Source of the DNA: Caulobacter flavus
Lineage (GTDB): Bacteria; Pseudomonadota; Alphaproteobacteria; Caulobacterales; Caulobacteraceae
Length of the DNA: 64,000 nt
Direction of reading: 5' to 3'
Assembly: GCF_003722335.1 (NCBI RefSeq)
Contig: NZ_CP026100.1
Span: forward strand, 5,430,001 to 5,494,000
Under the pieces are notes generated by a model that had not been told where the DNA came from, made no database searches, and was given only the letters and a program-made list of their open reading frames with translations. The translations under genes and the position numbers were made by a program. This document shows, one piece after another, positions 48,582 through 59,147 of this stretch. The stretch's first letter is position 1. Each line of letters starts with the position of its first letter.

Positions 48582-48986
48582 TCAGATCGCCGGAGCCTTC
48601 AAGGGCGGTTGGCCGTAGCGGTTGGCCCCCTGCTCGCCGCCCATCACGCCCAGCTCGACGATCGCCCAGACGATCACCAGGGCGAACACGAAGTCGAGGA
48701 AGTGCTGCGGGGTCGGCCAGACGGCCACCAGGGCCACCAGCACCAGCGCCGCCCACCAGCCCGAGCGGCCGCGGTCGTGCAGGCGCTTCGAAAGCACGCA
48801 GGCGCCGCTGTAGAATAGGGCCGAATAGACCAGCCAGCCGGTCAGCAGCCGCAGCACGTCGCCGGCGATGGCCTCGTACAGCACCGCCACGCCGATCAGC
48901 ACGGCCGAGGCGATCAGGAACGGCGCGCGCGCCAGCCTGCCCGTTGAGGACAGGAACAGCTCCGCCCAATCGATCCGACCGTTCAT
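48582..48986 (-). CDS. DUF805 membrane protein 1
   Basis: 134 residues with about four membrane helices (APFLIASAVLIGVAVLYEAI, LVYSALFYSGACVLSKRLHDRGRSGWWAALVLVALVAVW in parts) and the DUF805 signature KRLHDRGRSGWW near the middle. It ends NRYGQPPLKAPAI, the usual polar tail. It is the most divergent of the three adjacent DUF805 genes; the others lie upstream on the same strand. Function is unknown. Confidence 0.85.
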   Translation of the reverse strand: MNGRIDWAELFLSSTGRLARAPFLIASAVLIGVAVLYEAIAGDVLRLLTGWLVYSALFYSGACVLSKRLHDRGRSGWWAALVLVALVAVWPTPQHFLDFVFALVIVWAIVELGVMGGEQGANRYGQPPLKAPAI

Positions 48987-49097
48987 CCAAGGCTCCGCGA
49001 CTCTTCTCGCCGGAACCTAGGCGCAGGCGAGCGTCAGCGGAAGTCGCCGCCGAGCCACACCCTCAGGCGAAAACCTCGCCGGTCCAGGCCAGCGACG

Positions 49098-49625
49098 TCA
49101 CGCGAAGGCTTCGGACACGTCGTTGTCGCCGGGGCCCTTCAGGCCCTTGGGCGATGCGCCGAACCGGTTGCGGCCCTTGGTGCCGTCCAGGCAGCCGTAG
49201 TCGACGAACCAGTAGATCAGCAGAGCCACGTAGATCAGCCAGACGAGGGCCAGCGCGCCCAGGGCGCCCGCGTCGGCGTCGACGCCCGCCGCCGTCACCG
49301 GGGCCGCCAGGGCGATCATCAGGAAGCCCAGGGCGGCCATGATCACCGTCAGCGCGATCGAATAGGCCGTCGAGCGGTTGCGATCGTGGCCGCGCTTCAC
49401 GGCGAAAGCCAGCGCGGGCCAGAAGAACAGCAGATCGAGCACGATGCGCACGTTGTTTCCGCGCGGATCGGTCATGGCCAATCCCATGGCGCCCGAGATC
49501 ACCAGGGCCAGCACGAACTTGATCACGCCGACGCCGATGCTCATCAGCCAGAATTCCGAGCGCCGCATTCGGCCCTCGAACCCGAACAGTCCTTCGATCA
49601 GAAAATGCGTGCGCTTCTTGGCCAT
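49098..49625 (-). CDS. DUF805 membrane protein 2
   Basis: 175 residues: the N-terminal LFGFEGRMRRSEFWLMSIGVGVIKF, the central AVKRGHDRNRSTAYSIAL and the C-terminal DYGCLDGTKGRNRFGASPKGL define DUF805. There are about four membrane helices. ATG 49625 (MAKKRTHFL) is preferred to a TTG two codons earlier. It is one of three tandem members with short gaps of 111 and 76 bases, probably one transcription unit. Confidence 0.88.
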   Translation of the reverse strand: MAKKRTHFLIEGLFGFEGRMRRSEFWLMSIGVGVIKFVLALVISGAMGLAMTDPRGNNVRIVLDLLFFWPALAFAVKRGHDRNRSTAYSIALTVIMAALGFLMIALAAPVTAAGVDADAGALGALALVWLIYVALLIYWFVDYGCLDGTKGRNRFGASPKGLKGPGDNDVSEAFA

Positions 49626-49701
49626 GGCCAAGCTTAGATCACGCGGCGCGGCGTTTCACAAACCCAAGGTTGCTCGCCGCGCCGCCGATACCGGGCCTTG
49701 C

Positions 49702-50124
49702 TCAGGCGAAGACCTTGGCCAGGTCTTCCTCGTCGCTGCCGCCGATGCCCTTCGGCGAAGCGCCGAAACGGTTGCGGCCCTGGGTGCCGTCCAGGAAGCC
49801 CAGCTCGACGAAGCCCCAGAGCCAGCCGACGATCGGCACCAGCAGGAAGAACGCGACCCAGCCGCCGCCCTTGTCGCGGTCGTGGCAGCGCTTGAGCATC
49901 AGGCAGATGGTGATCCACAGGTTCAGAAGGCTGAACACCACCGAGATTCCGCCGCTGACGAGATTTTCGCCGCTCTCCAGGGCGTTGAGGTCCCAGCCGT
50001 TGAGCGCCAGGGTCTGCAGGGTGTCGACGAGGCCGATGCAGATGTTGGTCCCGATGCTCAGCAGCCAATAGTCGAGCCGCCGGATCCGTCCCGAAAAGCC
50101 GAACAGCTTGTGTTTCAAGTCCAC
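49702..50124 (-). CDS. DUF805 membrane protein 3
   Basis: 140 residues: LFGFSGRIRRLDYWLLSIGTNI, LMLKRCHDRDKGGGWVAFFLLVPIVGWLW and ELGFLDGTQGRNRFGASPKGI. GTG 50124 has GGGGGA eight bases upstream and gives MDLKHKLFGFSG; longer starts add unrelated residues. Its tail (RNRFGASPKG) is almost the same as that of copy 2, implying a relatively recent duplication. Confidence 0.88.
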   Translation of the reverse strand: MDLKHKLFGFSGRIRRLDYWLLSIGTNICIGLVDTLQTLALNGWDLNALESGENLVSGGISVVFSLLNLWITICLMLKRCHDRDKGGGWVAFFLLVPIVGWLWGFVELGFLDGTQGRNRFGASPKGIGGSDEEDLAKVFA

Positions 50125-50169
50125 GGAATCATCCCCCGATTGATTTAGCCGCAGACCTAAACACAAGCG

Positions 50170-52158
<1,989 letters not shown>

Positions 52159-52190
52159 CGGCGGCCCTCGGACGGTTGGTCTTGTCTTTC

Positions 52191-52295
52191 TAGATCCTCC
52201 CCCTCTGGGGGAGGTGGCCCGGAGGGCCGGAGGGGGGAGGCGCGGCGCTGGCCCCTTAGTCGCTTCGCGCCAGCTCCCCCAGAGGGGGGAGCATC
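52191..52295. repeat. GC-rich dispersed intergenic repeat, copy 2
   Basis: About 105 bp nearly the same in structure as the 11710 copy: GATCCTCCCCCTCTGGGGGA, a GGCCCGGAGGGCC hairpin, AGTCGCTTCGCG, CAGCTCCCCCAGAGGGGGGA and GCATCT. It lies in the divergent gap between pccA and the LamG gene, so here it cannot be a simple terminator. Confidence 0.65.
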
Positions 52296-52422
52296 TCGCT
52301 CGGCGCACCCACCCCGCAAGGCGTATCAGGCCAAGGCCGGTTTGCAACGCGGGCCGCTCGCGCTAAAAGCGTCGCAGGAACCATGACACCGGTTTCCAAT
52401 AAGAACGACTAGGGAGTGACGC

Positions 52423-55400
52423 GTGGTGAAGCAGGCGCTTTTTCTGGCCTCGGCCTTTTCGGTTCTCACGGCCGCCGGCGCGGCCTCGGCGGCGGAACCC
52501 GCTCTCCTCTTCCACGTCTCCGGCGACCAGGGCCTGAAGGCCGACTACGCGGCCGGCGACGCGATCCCCAACTTCGCCGACAAGGTGGCGGCAGTCCCGA
52601 CCGGCAAGGCCGGCCCGGCCCTCTCGGCGCAGGACGACGGGATCCTGGCCTGGAACGCGCCGGGCAACATCCAGGCCCAGCGGGGGACCCTCTCGTTCTT
52701 CTGGCGCTCGGGCTACCCGGTGGGCGTCGCGCCGTTCGTGATCTTCCGCGTCGGATACGCCGACCACACCAGCTGGGACATGGCGTTCCTGCGCATCGAC
52801 TGGAACGGCCACGGCTTCGACGCCTTCGTCACCGACAACGGCCTGGCCCGCACCCGCGTCTCGTTCAAGCTGGACAAGCCGCCGGCCGCCGACGCCTGGA
52901 CGCACCTGGCCTTCACCTGGGACGAGCAGACGGGCGTGCAGCTGTTCGTCGACGGCAAGGCCGTGGCCAGGAAGGAGGCCAAGCGGGTCTATGACGCGGG
53001 CCTGGACCAGTTCGGCATCGCCGGCCGGGTGATCGCGCCGCACCAGGTGCAGAGCCGCTACAACTTCCTGCGCGGCGGCGACCTGGACGAGATCCGCGTC
53101 TACGACCGTGCGCTGAACGCTGGCGGCGTCGCCGCCCTGGCCCGCAACGAAGCGCCGGCGCAGGCCGCCCCGGTCCCGACGCTGGACGATCCCGCGACGC
53201 GCGCGGCCTGGCGTCTGCGCCACGGCTGGACCGGCGAGGCCCCGCCCCTGCTGGCCGATCCGGCCACCCGCATCCGCAAGGTCGAGTTCACCGACGCCAA
53301 GGACATCAAGGAATGGATGTGGCGGGCCAACGACGGCATCCCCGAGACCACCTGGCCCGGCGTCTACAACCGCTCGCGCCTGGAAGGCCGCGACGACTAT
53401 TTCCCCCTGCCGGACTGGAACACCTATGTGGAGGGCGGCAAGGCCCTGACCCTGGCTTTGCCCGACGAGCCGATCAGCCGCCTGGAGATCCAGGGGACCG
53501 CCTATGGCGACCTGACCTGGGCCGCGAAAGCCGGGGAGAAAGCCGTCAAGGTCGGCGTGCGCCCCAAGGGCCTCTACCGCTCGGTGACCACCCTGGCCCA
53601 GCCGCTGAAAGGCGGCGTGCTGACCTTCACCAACACCGACCAGGAAACCCCGATCCAGGAGATCTGGGCCTATGACGTCAGCGCCGGCAAGGAGCCGGAG
53701 GGCGTCTTCAAGATGAACTACACGGTCCGCGCCGACGTGGCGCCGGACTATCTGAATCTGGCCGACCTCAACGCCTACGTCGCCGGGCGCTTCCCGGCCG
53801 GCGAGCGGGCCACGGTGGTGGCCATTCCCGACGCGGCCCCGCAGCGCAAGCGCCCGGCAGCCGACCTCACGGCCAAAGGCCTGCCGATCGTCCACGTGAT
53901 GATCCCGTCGGGCTTCGGCGACGCGCCCGCCGCCCAGCCGCTGGCCCGCAACTGGGCCTATGGCTGGGAGAACGCCCGCGACGGCCTGGACGGGATCGCG
54001 CTGGACATCCCCGCCCTGCCCGGCGCGGCGGGAACCACGATCCCGCTGAACATCCAGGTCAAGGACCCGATCTGGCCGGGTCGCAACATGATCGACGTGT
54101 CGGTGTCGGTGAAGGCCGGACAGGCCCGCACCCTGTGGCTGGACCTGCGCGACCGGATCCTCACGGCCGACAGCCTGTACCTGACCATCGCCGCCGACAG
54201 CGCCGAGTTCGGGCCCAAGGCCCTGGACGGCGCCAAGGTGCGGCTGGTGTTCAAGGCCCGCGAGGAGGCCAGGGCCGAGCACGTGGCCGACCGCTTCAAC
54301 CAGGTGAAGGACAACTGGGCCTTCCTGGTGGAGGAGCACACCACCTCCAAGCGCCAGGGCCTCTATCGCCGCCTCTACGCCGACATCACCGACCTGCTGC
54401 GCGTGGATCCCGACCACAAGGAAGGCCGCGAGTACTGGGGCGACATCACCTATGGCAGCCAGGGCTGGCCGGCCTTCGAGCAGCCCGAAGCGCCGGCGGG
54501 CGTGCCGCTGTGGGCCTTCCGCCAGACCGAAGACCTCAAGCGGGTGGCCAAGTTCATCAACTGGTGGATCGACGAGCGCCAGGTTCCCTACGGCGACTTC
54601 GGCGGCGGCCTGTCGGACGACAGCGACCTTCTGCAGCAGTGGCCGGGCGTGGCCCTGATGGGCGTCGATCCCGACAAGATCCGCGCCTCGCTGAACCTGC
54701 TGACCGACGCGGTCTACCGCAACGGCATGTTCACCAATGGCCTGTCGACCATCGCCACCGACGAGCTGCACGCCTACGAGGAGGGCATCAACTCCAACAG
54801 CGAGGCGATGTATCTCGACTACGGCGACCCGCTGGCCGTCGAGCGGCTGTTCACGACGGTGAAGGCCCTGCCGGGGATCATCGACAGGAACCCGGCCGGC
54901 CACGTCCACTTCAACACCAACTGGTACAGCGGTTCGATCTCGTACCGCGAAGGCCCCTGGGAGTGGCAGAAGCCCTACTCCTTCGGCGTGGTGCATCCGG
55001 CGATCCTGATCGGCGACTACAACGGCGACCAGACCGCGCGCGACATCGTGCTGGGCCTGGCCGACGGCTACCTGGCCCACGCCAAGGCCGACGGCTCCTA
55101 TCCCAACGAGATCAACTGGCGCACCGACGCCGAGCGGGGCGGCACGGTGCTGCAGGGCTCGGGCGCCAGCGGGCCGTTCCAGATCTTCTGGCAGGCCTGG
55201 CGCTGGACCGGCGACGCCAGGTACCTGGCCCCGATCCAGTGGCGGATGGGCAAGAACGGCATCAAGTCGCTGAACGACCTCAACGACAACGCCCTGTCGC
55301 TGCTGGGTCTCGGCGAGGCCAACAAGGACGCCATCGTCAAGTCGGCCGCCAAGGGCGGGGCCATGGAGCGCTTCGCCGCCTGGAGCCTGACCGGCGACAA

Positions 55401-56214
55401 GACCTGGCTCGAAAAGGCCTATGCCGACGAGATCCAGTGGGCCGACCAGCACATGTACATGCACACCGAGGGCCACTGGTGGTCGGACCGGGTGGAGATC
55501 CCGTCGGACGTGCTGCAGCGCTCGCGCCTGGGCGGCATCGCCAACAAGCGCGGCCAGATGAACCCCGGCCACATCGTCAGCTGGCGCTTCGAGGACGGGG
55601 CCCAAAATCCGGTCAAGGGCGAGGACGTGGCGATCCTGGTCAAGGACGGCGGGGCCAAGGGCTTCAAGGTCGTGGCCTACAACCTGTCGGACAAGCCGGT
55701 GACGGCGACCATGACCGGCTGGAACGTCGCGCCGGGCCAGTGGACGCTCACGCAAGGGATCGATGCTTCGGGCGACGACGCCATCGACGGCGCGGGCGAG
55801 ACGCGGCAGGTCGCGTTCGAGCGCACCAGGGCCGTCACCGTCGTGCTGCCGCCGGGCCGGACCAGCATCGTCGACATGGCCCTGGCGACGCCGGGCGACG
55901 ATCCCTCGCGACGCGCCGACCTCGGCATCGGCCGCGGCGACGTGACGGTGAAGGGCTCGACGATCGCCGCGCGGATACACAGCCTGGGCGCCCAGGACGC
56001 CAGGGCCGCGAAGCTGGAACTGGTCGACGCCTCGGGCAAGGTGCTGGCCAGCGCGCCCGTGCCGGCCCTGGCCGCGCCGAAGGACCTGCTGCCCAAGGTC
56101 CACACCGCCCGCCTGAAGATCCCGGCCGGCGCCAAGCCGTCGGAACTGCGCCTGCGCATCGTCAGCGACCAGCCGCAGATCACCGCCCTCAACGACGAGG
56201 TGAAGCTGCCATGA
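52423..56214 (+). CDS. Large secreted LamG-domain protein of unknown function (1263 aa)
   Basis: Signal peptide MVKQALFLASAFSVLTAAGAASAA, then a LamG/concanavalin-like domain (about 28-250) with WTHLAFTWDEQTGVQLFVDG and LDEIRVYDRAL. Further beta-rich segments (about 290-650) precede an alpha-helical part (about 700-1100) rich in Trp, Tyr and Asp (INWWIDERQVPYGDFGGGLS, HVHFNTNWYSGS, GHWWSDRVEIPSD), like toroid-fold polysaccharide enzymes; a C-terminal beta domain ends the protein. The GTG start has AGGGAG six bases upstream. The stop overlaps the next gene. Polysaccharide binding or cleavage is inferred, not shown; I cannot name a CAZy family. Confidence 0.8.
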   Translation: MVKQALFLASAFSVLTAAGAASAAEPALLFHVSGDQGLKADYAAGDAIPNFADKVAAVPTGKAGPALSAQDDGILAWNAPGNIQAQRGTLSFFWRSGYPVGVAPFVIFRVGYADHTSWDMAFLRIDWNGHGFDAFVTDNGLARTRVSFKLDKPPAADAWTHLAFTWDEQTGVQLFVDGKAVARKEAKRVYDAGLDQFGIAGRVIAPHQVQSRYNFLRGGDLDEIRVYDRALNAGGVAALARNEAPAQAAPVPTLDDPATRAAWRLRHGWTGEAPPLLADPATRIRKVEFTDAKDIKEWMWRANDGIPETTWPGVYNRSRLEGRDDYFPLPDWNTYVEGGKALTLALPDEPISRLEIQGTAYGDLTWAAKAGEKAVKVGVRPKGLYRSVTTLAQPLKGGVLTFTNTDQETPIQEIWAYDVSAGKEPEGVFKMNYTVRADVAPDYLNLADLNAYVAGRFPAGERATVVAIPDAAPQRKRPAADLTAKGLPIVHVMIPSGFGDAPAAQPLARNWAYGWENARDGLDGIALDIPALPGAAGTTIPLNIQVKDPIWPGRNMIDVSVSVKAGQARTLWLDLRDRILTADSLYLTIAADSAEFGPKALDGAKVRLVFKAREEARAEHVADRFNQVKDNWAFLVEEHTTSKRQGLYRRLYADITDLLRVDPDHKEGREYWGDITYGSQGWPAFEQPEAPAGVPLWAFRQTEDLKRVAKFINWWIDERQVPYGDFGGGLSDDSDLLQQWPGVALMGVDPDKIRASLNLLTDAVYRNGMFTNGLSTIATDELHAYEEGINSNSEAMYLDYGDPLAVERLFTTVKALPGIIDRNPAGHVHFNTNWYSGSISYREGPWEWQKPYSFGVVHPAILIGDYNGDQTARDIVLGLADGYLAHAKADGSYPNEINWRTDAERGGTVLQGSGASGPFQIFWQAWRWTGDARYLAPIQWRMGKNGIKSLNDLNDNALSLLGLGEANKDAIVKSAAKGGAMERFAAWSLTGDKTWLEKAYADEIQWADQHMYMHTEGHWWSDRVEIPSDVLQRSRLGGIANKRGQMNPGHIVSWRFEDGAQNPVKGEDVAILVKDGGAKGFKVVAYNLSDKPVTATMTGWNVAPGQWTLTQGIDASGDDAIDGAGETRQVAFERTRAVTVVLPPGRTSIVDMALATPGDDPSRRADLGIGRGDVTVKGSTIAARIHSLGAQDARAAKLELVDASGKVLASAPVPALAAPKDLLPKVHTARLKIPAGAKPSELRLRIVSDQPQITALNDEVKLP

Positions 56215-56687
56215 TCCGCACCCTCATGATCGCCGCTGGCCTGCTGGCCCTGAGCTCGAGCGCCCTTCCCTCGAGCGCCATGGCGGCCGAGCCCTACGGC
56301 CGCAACGTCACGCTGAAGGAGGCCAAGGCCGTGGCGGCGGCCGCCGAGGCGGAGGCGACCAAGGCCGGCGTCGCGGTGACCATCACCGTGGTCGAGCCCA
56401 ACGGCGCGCCCGTGCTCGTCTGGAAGATGGACGGGGCCTCGTACTCGGCCCCCGAGGTCTCGCGCCGCAAGGCCGAGACCGCCACGGCCTATCGCCGCCC
56501 GACCAAGGCTTTCCAGGACGCGGTCAAGGGCGGCAACCTCAACGCCATCTCGAACGGCGCCCTGGCCATCGAGGGCGGCGAGCTCCTGATGGTCGACGGC
56601 AGGATCGTCGGGGCGGTGGGCGTGGCCGGCGCCACGCCCGAGCAGGACGGCGTCCTGGCCCGGGCGGGCGCTGCGGCGGTGAAGTGA
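56211..56687 (+). CDS. Secreted GlcG/HbpS (DUF336) family protein
   Basis: 158 residues with a signal peptide ending AMAAEP, then the GlcG/HbpS fold: LTLKEAKAVAAAAEAEATKAGVAVTITVVEPNGAPVLVWKMDGAS (in pieces), SRRKAETATAYRRPT and GGELLMVDGRIVGAVGVAGATPEQD. Family members bind haem or cobalamin-like ligands, or accompany glycolate oxidase; here it is coupled by a four-base overlap to the LamG protein and is periplasmic, so it may serve the same extracytoplasmic function (inference). Confidence 0.88.
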   Translation: MIRTLMIAAGLLALSSSALPSSAMAAEPYGRNVTLKEAKAVAAAAEAEATKAGVAVTITVVEPNGAPVLVWKMDGASYSAPEVSRRKAETATAYRRPTKAFQDAVKGGNLNAISNGALAIEGGELLMVDGRIVGAVGVAGATPEQDGVLARAGAAAVK

Positions 56688-56706
56688 CAGCGTGAGTTCC
56701 TCGCCC

Positions 56707-56776
56707 TTCGACAGGCTCAGGGTGAGGAACTCAGATCAACCGTCGCATCCATCACCCTCATCCTGAGCTTGTCGAA
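56707..56776. repeat. Inverted repeat (CTCAGGATGAGG family)
   Basis: Arms at 56707-56727 and 56756-56776 match the pair at 4537-4608 almost base for base (core ACAGGCTCAGGGTGAGG and its complement). It lies between the convergent GlcG-like and DJ-1-like genes and may end both transcripts. Confidence 0.65.
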
Positions 56777-56797
56777 GGACGAGGGTGACGCACGGCC

Positions 56798-57376
56798 TCA
56801 GCCCTCGCCGAACTCCCGGGCGAACATCGCCACGTAGCCATTGAGGCGCTCGGAGGCTTCCGGGGCGACCAGGCGGGTGACCTCGGCGGAGAAGGTGACC
56901 GGGGCCGAGCCGGCGGCGGTGACGATCCTGCCGTCGACCACCGCGCGGGGGCTTTCGACATAGCCTTCGGCGCCGGCGTAGCCGGGGGCCTGCTCGGCCA
57001 GCCAGTCCTTGCCGTTGGAGGTGTGGGCCTTGCCCGCCAGCAGGCCGGCCTTGGCCAGGGCGATGGTCGCCCCGCAGATGCCGGCGACGATCTTGCCGTC
57101 GGCGTGGGCCTGGCGCAGCAGGCCGAACACCGCGTCGTTCTCGTAGCCCTGCCAGGCTTCGGACCCGATCAGCAGGTAGACGTCGGCGTCGGACAGCACG
57201 GGGTCGTCGAACCGGTAGTCGGCGGCGGCCAGGACGCCGCCGATCGAGGTTTCCGGATCGCCGGTGGGCGTGGCGATCTCGATCTGCACGCCGAAATATT
57301 CACGCAAGCTGGCCAGCACGGGACCAGCTTCCCAGTCGGCCCAGCCGGGCTGGAGAAAGGCGACGGCGATCGTCAT
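56798..57376 (-). CDS. DJ-1/PfpI family protein
   Basis: 192-residue Rossmann-like protein of the DJ-1/PfpI superfamily. The nucleophile elbow is AGICGATIAL with Cys101, and an acidic residue Glu16 follows the first strand (WADWEAGPV). Likely a glyoxalase-like or chaperone/hydratase role; no AraC helix-turn-helix is attached. Its start overlaps the YbjQ stop (TGATG in minus-strand reading), so the two are one operon. Confidence 0.87.
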   Translation of the reverse strand: MTIAVAFLQPGWADWEAGPVLASLREYFGVQIEIATPTGDPETSIGGVLAAADYRFDDPVLSDADVYLLIGSEAWQGYENDAVFGLLRQAHADGKIVAGICGATIALAKAGLLAGKAHTSNGKDWLAEQAPGYAGAEGYVESPRAVVDGRIVTAAGSAPVTFSAEVTRLVAPEASERLNGYVAMFAREFGEG

Positions 57377-57696
57377 CAGCGCAGCTTCACGGCGGTGCCG
57401 GCGGCGGTGACCATCAGCATGCCGTTGTCGGCGCCGAGGGCCTCGTAGTCGAGATCCACGCCCACCACGGCGTCGGCGCCCTGGCGGCGGGCCTCGTCGA
57501 TCATTTCCTGCAGGGCGATGTCGCGCGCCTCGCGCAGGGCCTTCTCGTAGCCGCCGGCGCGGCCGCCGATGATGTTGGTGATGCCGGCGAACAGGTCGCG
57601 GAAGATGTGCGCGCCGATGATCGCCTCGCCCGAGACGACGCCCAGAGTAGCCACGGTCTCGCGCTCGGCGACATACGGAGTGGTCGAGGTGATCAT
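57376..57696 (-). CDS. YbjQ/UPF0145 family protein
   Basis: 106 residues of the YbjQ fold: MITSTTPYVAERETVATLGVVSGEAIIGAHIFRDLFAGITNIIGGRAGGYEK (in pieces), DEARRQGADAVVGVDLDYEAL and MLMVTAAGTAVKL. The family forms a pentamer and is labelled heavy-metal-binding, but its role is unproven. It is the first gene of a two-gene operon with the DJ-1-like protein and is divergent from msrB. Confidence 0.92.
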   Translation of the reverse strand: MITSTTPYVAERETVATLGVVSGEAIIGAHIFRDLFAGITNIIGGRAGGYEKALREARDIALQEMIDEARRQGADAVVGVDLDYEALGADNGMLMVTAAGTAVKLR

Positions 57697-57761
57697 GCGC
57701 TTCCCGTCCCTTATGCGGCCAGCCCTACCGGCGAGCCATGCGAGCCCCTAGATTGGCACGC

Positions 57762-58241
57762 ATGACCCAAGCCGCCACCCTCTCTTCCACAGGTTTCGAC
57801 CTGACCCCGCCCACCGAGCCCGAACGCGAGCGCCTGGAGGCCGACCTCACCGCCGAGGAGGCGCGCGTCCTGCTGCATCACGGCACCGAGGCCCCGTTCT
57901 GCGGCGGCCTGCTGGGCGAGAAGAGCCCCGGCGTCTACGGCTGCCGGCTGTGCGGCCTGCCGCTGTTCGAGCACGAGACCAAGTTCGAGAGCGGCACCGG
58001 CTGGCCCAGCTTCTACGCCCCGTTCGACGAGGGCCACGTCAGGGCCATTCGCGACACCTCCTACGGCATGGTCCGCATCGAGACCCGCTGCGCCCGCTGC
58101 GACAGCCACCAGGGCCACGTCTTCCCCGACGGACCGGCGCCGACGCGCCTGCGCTACTGCATCAACTCGGTGTCGCTGCGGTTCGTGAAGGCGGGCGATC
58201 CCCTGCCCGACCCGCTGCACCGCGGCGACCGCCTGCCCTGA
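57762..58241 (+). CDS. msrB: Peptide methionine-R-sulfoxide reductase MsrB
   Basis: 159-residue enzyme that reduces the R form of methionine sulfoxide in proteins. Zinc is held by two pairs, C61-x2-C64 (CRLC) and C110-x2-C113 (CARC). FESGTGWPSFYAPFD and the active-site strand RYCINSVSLRF with Cys133 are conserved. ATG 57762 gives MTQAATLSS. No signal peptide, so cytoplasmic. It is divergent from the ybjQ operon. Confidence 0.94.
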   Translation: MTQAATLSSTGFDLTPPTEPERERLEADLTAEEARVLLHHGTEAPFCGGLLGEKSPGVYGCRLCGLPLFEHETKFESGTGWPSFYAPFDEGHVRAIRDTSYGMVRIETRCARCDSHQGHVFPDGPAPTRLRYCINSVSLRFVKAGDPLPDPLHRGDRLP

Positions 58242-58485
58242 CGCACGGCAAAGCTTTCCTTCGGGGAAATTCGACCCTCGGTGGAAAAAATGGATTGCCG
58301 GGCACAACCATAAAGAGCACATTCGATCTGAGGCCGCAGGTGCGGCGACTCGCTCGGACGGCGCTCCCTAGGCGACGGCCCGAACCGCCCGCGCACAACC
58401 TCCGGCAGGGTTGCGGCGATCCATGGCGGACGCGTCGGGAGGAGGCCCCTTCCCCCCAACCTTCTCCCGACGCGAACCTGTTCTT

Positions 58486-58878
58486 CTAGGAAGACGCCGC
58501 CGGTCCGTAGGCGACGTAGCCGCGCTCGACCATTCGCCTCAGCGCCTCGTAGGCGGCCGACAGTTCGTCGTAGGCCAGACGCAGGGCCGCCAGCTTCTCG
58601 ACCTCGGCCGCGTCCGGCGCCCGGCCCGACTGTCCGATGGCCAGGGCCACGGCGGCCCATTTGGCCCGCGCCTGGGCGGTCGTCACGGCAAGCTTCTGGA
58701 AGTGGCCCGCGTCGAGCCGTCCCAGGGTCTGCGCCATGATTTCCCGATTGGAGAGAAAGGCGGTGTAGTCGATCTGCTCCAGATGGCCGCGCAGGCGGCG
58801 CTGTTCCTGAGGATCGATGTCTTGCGGCTCGAAATGGTCGCTGAAGCGACGCGTGCTGGACGTGACGGTAGACGACAT
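58486..58878 (-). CDS. Hypothetical helical protein (130 aa)
   Basis: Soluble, nearly all-helical protein: MSSTVTSSTRRFSDHFEPQDIDPQEQRRLRGHLEQIDYTAFL in pieces, then AARLKW-like alanine-rich helices and EAYEALRRMVERGYVAYGPAASS. A conserved-looking core is NREIMAQTLGRLDAGHFQKLA. It carries no signal peptide or known motif. It is convergent with msrB across a gap of about 240 bases that contains nothing else I can support. Confidence 0.7.
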   Translation of the reverse strand: MSSTVTSSTRRFSDHFEPQDIDPQEQRRLRGHLEQIDYTAFLSNREIMAQTLGRLDAGHFQKLAVTTAQARAKWAAVALAIGQSGRAPDAAEVEKLAALRLAYDELSAAYEALRRMVERGYVAYGPAASS

Positions 58879-58962
58879 GACGGCCTCCCTGACCGCATCG
58901 TTCTGACCCGGGAGTCTGCGCCTTGGCCCTTAAGCGGCGGTTATCAATGAAACGTCGCCGCA

Positions 58963-59106
58963 TTAAGAAAATCCGGCGGCGCACCAGCCCCCCAGCGGCG
59001 CGCCGGCGTCGTCGCGGAACAGCGGAAAGTCTACGGCGAAATCCGTCTGGCCGGCGGCGGCCACGACGGTCTCGGTCAGGCGGTCATTGAGCGCGAGCGT
59101 TCCCAT
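58963..59106 (-). pseudogene. Possible phage tail-fibre N-terminal fragment (47 aa)
   Basis: Short ORF MGTLALNDRLTETVVAAAGQ followed by TDFAVDFPLFRDDAGAPLGG. The TDF-x-V-x-FP-L pattern is like the N-terminus of phage tail-fibre or stalk proteins, but the frame stops after 47 residues. No clear ribosome-binding site. It may be a fragment left by a lost phage element, or an unrelated small ORF. Confidence 0.35.
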
Positions 59107-59147
59107 GCCCCGCAGGATCGGAGGCGCGGGAGCGCGCGCAACGCTAC

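Noticed and set aside
52363..56103. 1246-codon minus-strand open frame opposite the LamG gene
   Set aside because: The plus strand has the signal peptide, ribosome-binding site and LamG domain; the antisense product is low complexity.
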